DNA from: Acidobacteriota bacterium
Lineage (GTDB): Bacteria; Acidobacteriota; Thermoanaerobaculia; Multivoradales; JAHEKO01
Length of the DNA stretch: 8,978 nucleotides
Assembly: GCA_029863825.1 (NCBI GenBank)
Contig: JAOTUP010000047.1
Span: forward strand, 1-8,978
Direction of reading: 5' to 3'
Below the pieces are notes generated by a model. It was not told the origin of the DNA. It was given only the letters and a program-made list of their open reading frames with translations, and made no database searches. Made by a program: the position numbers and the translations under genes. This document shows, one piece after another, positions 5,944 through 8,978 of this stretch. How positions within the stretch are numbered: position 1 is the stretch's first letter; every line of letters begins with the position of its first letter.

Positions 5944-6622
5944 CAAGCTGACGCATCTACGCACCGGACGACGCGGGTTCGCTCCGCGACAGGGGCTCCT
6001 CGCGGCTCTCATCCTGCTGTCGGCAGCGGGCTGTTCGACGGTCTACTATTCGGCGTGGGAGAAGCTCGGGTACGAGAAGCGCGATCTTCTGCGCTCCAAC
6101 GTCGAGGACGTGCGTGAGGATCAGGAGGCAGTCAGTGAGCAGTTCGTCAATACGCTGGAGCGGATTCGCCAGCTTTACGGGCTCGAGGCAAGCGAGCTCG
6201 AAGCGGCCTATGATCGCTTCAAGGCGGCTTATGAGAAGAGTGAAAACAAGGCTGCGGCCTTGCGCGAGCGAATCGACAAGGTCGAAGAGGTCGCCGGAGA
6301 TCTGTTCGCAGAATGGGAGAGGGAGCTCGGCGAGATCTCCGATGCGAGCCTGCGAGCGAAGAGTCGGCTGCAACTCGACGAGACGAGACAACGATACGCA
6401 CGCCTGGCCGCAGCTCTCGCGCGTAGCGAAGCGGGCCTCGATCCTGTTCTTCAGAGCTTCAAAGACCAGGTGCTATTTCTGAAACACAGCCTGAATGCCC
6501 AGGCGCTTGGGAGCCTGGAGGCGGAGATGGGAGCGATCGAGCGTGACGTCGAGCGGCTGATCGAGGATCTCGAGGTGTCGATCCGCCAGGCCGACACTTT
6601 CATTCGCGAGCTGCCGCAGTAG
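5933..6622 (+). CDS. DUF2959 family lipoprotein
   Basis: A 229-residue envelope protein. The N-terminus has a basic stretch (THLRTGRRGFAPRQ), a hydrophobic core at residues 22-32 and a lipobox-like LSAAGC with Cys34, so it is probably lipidated; Ala at position -3 is less usual than Leu. STVYYSAWEKLGYEKRDLL just after the Cys and the helical remainder (VEDVREDQE, KDQVLFLKHSLNAQALGSLE, a C-terminal QADTFIREL) match DUF2959. The whole mature part is charged and heptad-rich, so a long coiled coil is likely. The function is unknown. The GTG at 5933 is supported by AGGAGA at 5921-5926 and by the signal sequence starting there. It overlaps apaH by 11 nt, which suggests translational coupling. Confidence 0.85.
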   Translation: MISSKLTHLRTGRRGFAPRQGLLAALILLSAAGCSTVYYSAWEKLGYEKRDLLRSNVEDVREDQEAVSEQFVNTLERIRQLYGLEASELEAAYDRFKAAYEKSENKAAALRERIDKVEEVAGDLFAEWERELGEISDASLRAKSRLQLDETRQRYARLAAALARSEAGLDPVLQSFKDQVLFLKHSLNAQALGSLEAEMGAIERDVERLIEDLEVSIRQADTFIRELPQ

Positions 6623-6640
6623 CGGCCACGCGCGGTCGGG

Positions 6641-6663
6641 ACGCAAGCGGATCGGCTGCGTTT
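6641..6663 (+). terminator. Weak candidate terminator in the convergent gap after the lipoprotein gene
   Basis: ACGCA(A)GC at 6641-6648 can pair with GCTGCGT at 6655/6656-6661 around GGATCG, with one bulged base. Only three T residues follow (6661-6663), so the signal is poor. The whole 40-nt gap 6623-6662 shows nothing better. Confidence 0.2.
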
Positions 6664-7940
6664 CAAGGGCCCACAGGCGCTGCACTGCCGGCGGCTGTCA
6701 TGAAGACGAGAGCGAAGCCGACGATGAGCATCGTCGCCAGGCCGCCGATAAGCCAGACGGCCAGGCGCCGGGGTCCCTGGCTCAGCGGGATCATGCATTT
6801 CACGAGGGCATTGGCTGTCACGGCAATGAGGATGCCGAACGTTCCGGCATCGAGCGATAACGAGCCGTCTTGCACCCACTTAGCGAGTGTCAAGGCAACA
6901 GCTGATGCGCTGGCCAGGCCGCCGAGAAAGCTCGCCAGGTAGACGCCCGGCTCTCCGAGCGAGATCTCTGCGACGCGCACCAGAAAGAGAATGGCGACGA
7001 AGAAGAGAGAAAACTTGAGAGCTGGCATTAACGAGTAGGGATTCGCCAGCGGCAGCTCGAAGTCGCGGTGACGTTCGCGAGAACGGAGCGAAAGCAACCA
7101 GGCGCCGAGAAAACCGACCACGGTCATCGCTGCTAAAGGTATGAAGAGGCGCCTCGCAAAGGCCGTGTCGAGGACTGCGACGAGTAGCAAAAGTCGTGGG
7201 AACTGCACCGCGTTGGCGGCGACCGCGGCGACGCCGAGGATTCGTGCCGACTCGGGCGACTGCCGCGCCCGGACCGCCAGGGACATGGTCGTTGCCGGTG
7301 TCGAGATGACTCCGCCGAGAAGCGACGAGGCGAGAAGACCGCGCCGCCGGCCGAGAACGCGCATCAGGAAGTAGCCGACATAGCCGATCGTTGACACGAG
7401 AATGACCAAAAGCCAGGTCTTGGCTGGATTGAAGAAGCCGTAGGGCCCCAGTGTGCGGTCCGGCAACAGCGGGTAGATGACGAGGACGACGGCCAGGAAC
7501 TTCAGCGTGTCGAAGAGCTCGCGCTCGCTGATCGACTCGCGGATGAATGCGTGAATCGATTCCTTGCTGGCGAGCATGATGGTCAAAACGATCGCCGTCG
7601 AGAGGGCCAGGAATTCGTGGCGATGGACGAGAACGCCGAGCCAGAAGACGAGAAGCGCAGCGGTTTCTGTCGTCAGGCCGAGGCTGTGCTCGCTTTCGCG
7701 GTAGTAGCCGATGGCGACTAAGGCGGTGAGTGCTGCGAAAGACGCGAGGCTGACCGCAAGTTGATCGAAAAGGCCGCACACGCCGCCGAGCAGCGCGAAG
7801 GCGGCAAACGTGCGCACGCCGGCAGTGTGCTTTTCTCCCGGTTGGCGTGCCTTGTAGCGCTCGATGCCTACCAGAAGGCCGATGGCGAGCGCTTCAGCGA
7901 CCAGGCGGGCGTCGGTGATGTCGAATGGCAGTCGATCCAC
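6663..7940 (-). CDS. MgtC/SapB and DUF4010 domain inner-membrane protein
   Basis: A 425-residue polytopic membrane protein. Residues 12-150 carry the MgtC/SapB-type N-domain, with LAIGLLVGIERYK (18-30) and the paired GVRTFAAFALLGG (41-53). Residues of about 170-400 match DUF4010, with GLLASSLLGGVISTPATT (201-218), VAAVAANAVQFPRLLLL (238-254) and FLGGLASASAVALTLAK (338-354). I count about a dozen hydrophobic segments. Many proteins of this architecture occur in bacteria; MgtC relatives are tied to magnesium limitation, but the role of the fused form is not established. The GTG at 7940 is preceded by AAGGAGA with a 7-nt spacer, and family members start near this point. The frame stays open to 8033 upstream, but that stretch lacks a good ribosome binding site and is low in family character. 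Confidence 0.85.
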   Translation of the reverse strand: MDRLPFDITDARLVAEALAIGLLVGIERYKARQPGEKHTAGVRTFAAFALLGGVCGLFDQLAVSLASFAALTALVAIGYYRESEHSLGLTTETAALLVFWLGVLVHRHEFLALSTAIVLTIMLASKESIHAFIRESISERELFDTLKFLAVVLVIYPLLPDRTLGPYGFFNPAKTWLLVILVSTIGYVGYFLMRVLGRRRGLLASSLLGGVISTPATTMSLAVRARQSPESARILGVAAVAANAVQFPRLLLLVAVLDTAFARRLFIPLAAMTVVGFLGAWLLSLRSRERHRDFELPLANPYSLMPALKFSLFFVAILFLVRVAEISLGEPGVYLASFLGGLASASAVALTLAKWVQDGSLSLDAGTFGILIAVTANALVKCMIPLSQGPRRLAVWLIGGLATMLIVGFALVFMTAAGSAAPVGP

Positions 7941-7947
7941 TCGCGAG

Positions 7948-7968
7948 TCTCCTTGGGGAGAAAATGTA
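7948..7968 (-). promoter_or_regulatory. Ribosome binding site and candidate -10 for the MgtC/DUF4010 gene
   Basis: AAGGAGA (7954-7948, minus strand) is 7 nt before the GTG and decides the start. TACATT (7968-7963, minus strand) could be a -10 box giving a leader of about 15 nt, but I find no matching -35. The remainder of the 123-bp divergent region 7941-8063 shows two GCATGC and two TCGCGA hexamers that I regard as chance. Confidence 0.4.
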
Positions 7969-8063
7969 GCATGCGGCGGGCAGTCATTCTCGCGACAATG
8001 CTGGACCGGCAAGAGAGTTGCATGCTTTTTCACCGCAGAACGAACACGCTAAAAGGAGAACCC

Positions 8064-8741
8064 ATGAACCGATCGATTGCCCTGGCTGTCGTTGTCTTCA
8101 CGGCAGCGAGTCTTTCGCTGGCCGAGCGCGCCGCCGCCAAGGTTCCGCCAGATGAGAAAGTCCGCATCGCTGCGGAAGTCTATGAAGAGCTGCTGAACGT
8201 CCCTGAACGTGAAGTACCGCGCGAGCTGGTGCAAGAAGCGAAGTGCGTGGCGATCATCCCAGGCGTGATCAAGGGTGCCTTCGGCTGGGGAGGTCGCCAC
8301 GGGCGAGGTGTTCTCACCTGCCGCACGAGCGCGGGGAGCTGGAGTCCGCCCATCTTCGTGACTCTCTCGGGAGCGTCCTTCGGCTTGCAGATCGGAGCTC
8401 AGTCGACGGATATCGTGCTGTTCTTCATGAGCGAAAGAAGCGTCCGCTCGCTGCTGAAGAGCAAGTTCACCCTGGGCGGAGATGTGAGTGTGGCCGCGGG
8501 ACCGCTCGGCCGGAGTGCCGAGCTGGGAACCGACATCCGCTTGCGAGCCGAGATCTATTCATATGCCAAGTCGCGTGGCCTGTTTGCCGGTATGTCGGTG
8601 GAAGGGGCCCGTCTGGCCCCGAAGCAGGAATTGATCGACAAGTACTACGGCGAGCGCATCTGGCCGGACGAAGTGCTTTTTGGTCGCGGTGTGTCGAACG
8701 TGCCGGTTGAGAGTCGGAGGTTGATCGAAGCGCTGAAGTAG
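8064..8741 (+). CDS. Secreted SYLF-domain (Ysc84/DUF500) lipid-binding protein
   Basis: A 225-residue protein. Residues 1-25 form a Sec signal peptide (MNRSIALAVVVFTAASLSLA core, likely cleaved after Ala25 in ERAAAK), so the product should be periplasmic or outer-membrane associated. The mature part is a SYLF/Ysc84 domain: a lead-in helix RIAAEVYEELLN (34-45), CVAIIPGVIKGAFGWGG (61-77), GRGVLTCRT (80-88), SGASFGLQIGAQSTDIVLFF (102-121), a GGDVSVAAGPLGR stretch (138-150), and YSYAKSRGLFAGMSVEGARL (165-184). SYLF domains bind membrane lipids in eukaryotes; the bacterial role is unclear. The frame is open back to 7761, but that region is antisense to the MgtC gene. The ATG at 8064 has AAAAGGAGAA (8051-8060) in front and begins the signal peptide. 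Confidence 0.9.
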   Translation: MNRSIALAVVVFTAASLSLAERAAAKVPPDEKVRIAAEVYEELLNVPEREVPRELVQEAKCVAIIPGVIKGAFGWGGRHGRGVLTCRTSAGSWSPPIFVTLSGASFGLQIGAQSTDIVLFFMSERSVRSLLKSKFTLGGDVSVAAGPLGRSAELGTDIRLRAEIYSYAKSRGLFAGMSVEGARLAPKQELIDKYYGERIWPDEVLFGRGVSNVPVESRRLIEALK

Positions 8742-8769
8742 CGTGCCGAGACGTCTTGCTCTCGAGACT

Positions 8770-8976
8770 TTAGGTGCCGGACTCCGGCGTGGTACTGAAG
8801 CGAGCTTGAAGCTCTTTGAGCTCTCCCTCGACGGCGGAAAACTCGCTCAGCACTCCGTCGACGCGCTGGATGAGGTTCTCGACGACCCCGGAGCGGGCAT
8901 CGCGCTCGAGAGCGTTGCACATTTTGTAGAGGCGATGGGCACCGACGGTGCTGCTGGCGGACTTGAATGAGTGTGT
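8770..8976 (-). CDS. Hpt (histidine phosphotransfer) domain protein, C-terminal 68 residues; 5' end outside window
   Basis: The minus-strand frame is open to the right edge and ends at TAA (8772-8770). The visible protein begins THSFKSASSTVGA and continues LYKMCNALERDARSGVV. This matches the Hpt signature in which the phospho-accepting His (second visible residue) is followed by Lys and small residues, then the C..LE..AR helix. A charged helical tail (EFSAVEGELKELQARF) follows and the end is Pro/Ser/Thr-rich. Hpt domains relay phosphate between hybrid histidine kinases and response regulators. Being at the C-terminus, it may be the last module of a hybrid sensor kinase or a response-regulator-Hpt protein, but upstream domains are not visible. 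The gene is convergent with the SYLF gene, 28 nt away, with no clear terminator between them. Confidence 0.75.
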   Translation of the reverse strand, partial: THSFKSASSTVGAHRLYKMCNALERDARSGVVENLIQRVDGVLSEFSAVEGELKELQARFSTTPESGT

Positions 8977-8978
8977 CC

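Noticed and set aside
7941..8025. Two TCGCGA and two GCATGC hexamers spaced about 50 bp apart between the MgtC and SYLF genes
   Set aside because: Six-base palindromes are common at this GC content and nothing longer is shared around them.
7761..8063. N-terminal extension of the SYLF protein by 101 residues
   Set aside because: It is antisense to the MgtC/DUF4010 coding region. The ATG at 8064 has a strong ribosome binding site and starts a proper signal peptide.
8775..8787. GCCGG-ACT-CCGGC hairpin near the end of the Hpt gene, as a terminator
   Set aside because: There is no T-tract on either strand after the hairpin, and it lies inside the coding sequence.
8743..8970. 75-codon plus-strand open frame at the right edge
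   Set aside because: It is the antisense shadow of the Hpt domain frame, which shows a specific signature on the minus strand.
1..8978. Defence, secretion, phage or CRISPR system
   Set aside because: No gene matches known components and there are no repeats, integrases or shifts in composition. The genes are ordinary metabolic and envelope functions plus domains of unknown function.

Overview
The window is GC-rich (well over half G+C by eye), densely coded bacterial chromosome. Lipoprotein and Sec-type signals, an ApaH-type hydrolase, a DUF2959 lipoprotein and a SYLF-domain secreted protein point to a didermic (Gram-negative) organism. Acidobacteriota or a proteobacterial lineage would both fit, but the sequence alone does not settle it. 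I see no rRNA, tRNA, IS element, CRISPR array, integrase, phage gene or long repeat, so this looks like ordinary core or shell chromosome rather than an island.

Layout. (1) 2-919 (+) is the C-terminal part of an ADP-forming acetate/acyl-CoA ligase cut by the left edge, followed by a probable intrinsic terminator. (2) 992-1411 (-) is a DUF3052 protein. It is divergent from 1633-1878 (+), a small DUF6116-like membrane protein. (3) 1875-3401 (-) is a 508-residue ATP-grasp enzyme of unknown substrate, convergent with the DUF6116 gene and overlapping it by 4 nt at the stop codons. (4) 3528-6622 (+) is a compact four-gene run: SAM methyltransferase, short-chain dehydrogenase, ApaH diadenosine tetraphosphatase and DUF2959 lipoprotein, with gaps of 30 nt, 16 nt and an 11-nt overlap. 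(5) 6663-7940 (-) is an MgtC/DUF4010 membrane protein, divergent from 8064-8741 (+), a secreted SYLF-domain protein. (6) The right edge holds the C-terminal end of an Hpt phosphotransfer domain on the minus strand (8770-8976), which has no start codon inside the window.

How the genes may work together. The acyl-CoA ligase and the HSD10-like dehydrogenase are consistent with acyl-CoA/acid metabolism. ApaH removes the stress nucleotide Ap4A. The DUF2959 lipoprotein, the MgtC/DUF4010 protein and the SYLF protein are all envelope-associated. No single pathway is proven. The least explained gene is the ATP-grasp enzyme, which shares a 126-bp divergent control region with the methyltransferase.

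The most interesting non-coding signal concerns start sites. Three genes that head transcription units (DUF3052, DUF6116, methyltransferase) lack a properly spaced Shine-Dalgarno sequence and instead carry a TANNNT-type -10 hexamer only 7-9 nt before the ATG, which predicts leaderless mRNAs. The other six complete genes have clear Shine-Dalgarno sequences. I found no convincing new defence or mobile system.
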